This document shows positions 43,399 through 43,582 of a stretch of 43,582 nucleotides of DNA, piece after piece (positions within the stretch are counted from its first letter, which is position 1; each line of letters starts with the position of its first letter). The translations under genes and the position numbers were made by a program. The notes under the pieces were generated by a model, which worked only from the letters and a program-made list of their open reading frames with translations, had not been told where the DNA came from and did no database searches. The DNA comes from Cysteiniphilum litorale (GTDB taxonomy: Bacteria; Pseudomonadota; Gammaproteobacteria; Francisellales; Francisellaceae): the NCBI RefSeq assembly GCF_003428165.1, contig NZ_QLIQ01000027.1, positions 1-43,582 of the forward strand, written 5' to 3'.

Positions 43399-43582
43399 TG
43401 TACACTATTCTACCCCAAAGTGTCAATACAGTTTTTTAAAAATTCTTATTCCTACACATGTCATGCAACCTGCAATGTTTTTTGCGCCTGACTTTTAAAG
43501 TCAATAGCACCTTCTTTGTACACGTTCATTGGTTTTTTGTATCCCAAACTTTCATGAAATCTACGGTTATTATAAAAATCAA
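43399..43582 (-). mobile_element. Right-edge IS3-family element (3' part only)
   Basis: The element ends at 43399 with the inverted repeat TGTACACTATTCTACCCCAA, beginning TG as IS3-family repeats do. The orfB C-terminus lies upstream on the minus strand. Its body leaves the window to the right. The left-edge element is in the same orientation and could be another copy, but only its opposite end is visible. Confidence 0.8.
43461..43582 (-). CDS. IS3-family transposase OrfB, C-terminal fragment (runs off the window)
   Basis: The minus strand from 43582 encodes DFYNNRRFHESLGYKKP followed by MNVYKEGAIDFKSQAQ and the end KTLQVA at TGA 43461-43463. The YNNxRxHxxLGYxxP string is the terminal signature of the IS3 integrase-like transposase (rve/DDE). 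The DDE residues themselves are outside the window. Confidence 0.9.
   Translation of the reverse strand, partial: DFYNNRRFHESLGYKKPMNVYKEGAIDFKSQAQKTLQVA

Overview
The window looks like a chromosomal segment of an AT-rich gammaproteobacterium (roughly 40% G+C by eye). It is most reminiscent of Francisella and its relatives in the Fastidiosibacteraceae. The clues are a fused FolK-FolP protein, the gene order tkt-gapA-pgk-pyk-fba, an orphan OmpR-type regulator, and several APC-type permeases. This placement is inference from gene content and order, not from a marker-gene search. Both window edges lie inside IS3-family transposase genes on the minus strand, so the window may be one assembly contig broken at repeated insertion sequences.

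Layout. 1-627: the start of an IS3-type orfA and a TVP38/DedA-like membrane protein gene cut off by that element. 719-2634: a dispersed palindromic repeat, then fabF and acpP (fatty acid synthesis, minus strand) separated by a strong terminator and a long inverted repeat. 2939-8644: an orphan response regulator, kdsA, an AAA-ATPase-like/PD-(D/E)XK protein, dusA and gltS. 8641-11869: dacB, then folB and a folK-folP fusion. 11947-18949: a central carbon cluster tkt-gapA-pgk-pyk-fba, in which fba is bracketed by two copies of a 165-173 bp MITE-like palindromic element. 19164-22052: a periplasmic solute-binding protein and a multidomain GH18 chitinase. 22463-25171: acs and an orphan ketoacyl-synthase-like (chain-length-factor-like) gene. 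25334-28959: asd, a LysR regulator, a TerC-type membrane protein and a ferritin-like protein. 29062-32441: nagB-II, nagA and a BaiN/HI0933-type flavoprotein. 32708-37910: an APC permease, a KimA-like potassium importer, a Nif3/YbgI protein and ribokinase. 38097-39952: trmL and a DHA2 drug-exporter-type MFS gene.

The last 3.4 kb (about 40007-43398) differs from the rest. It holds a short ORF that looks truncated, a 298-residue protein with an N-terminal F-box-like motif, and a surface lipoprotein with a Pro-Thr stalk encoded by eight perfect 12-bp repeats. It lies between a solitary IS-end remnant at 39979-40009 and the IS3 element at 43399, whose ends face each other in inverted orientation. 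This is the best candidate for an accessory, host-interaction island.

How the genes fit together. Secreted chitinase, NagA, NagB-II and Acs would convert chitin-derived GlcNAc-6-P into fructose-6-P, ammonia and acetyl-CoA. Fructose-6-P then feeds the transketolase/lower-glycolysis cluster. No GlcNAc kinase or transporter is in the window. The remaining genes are housekeeping (folate, Kdo, tRNA modification, peptidoglycan, fatty acids) and transport.
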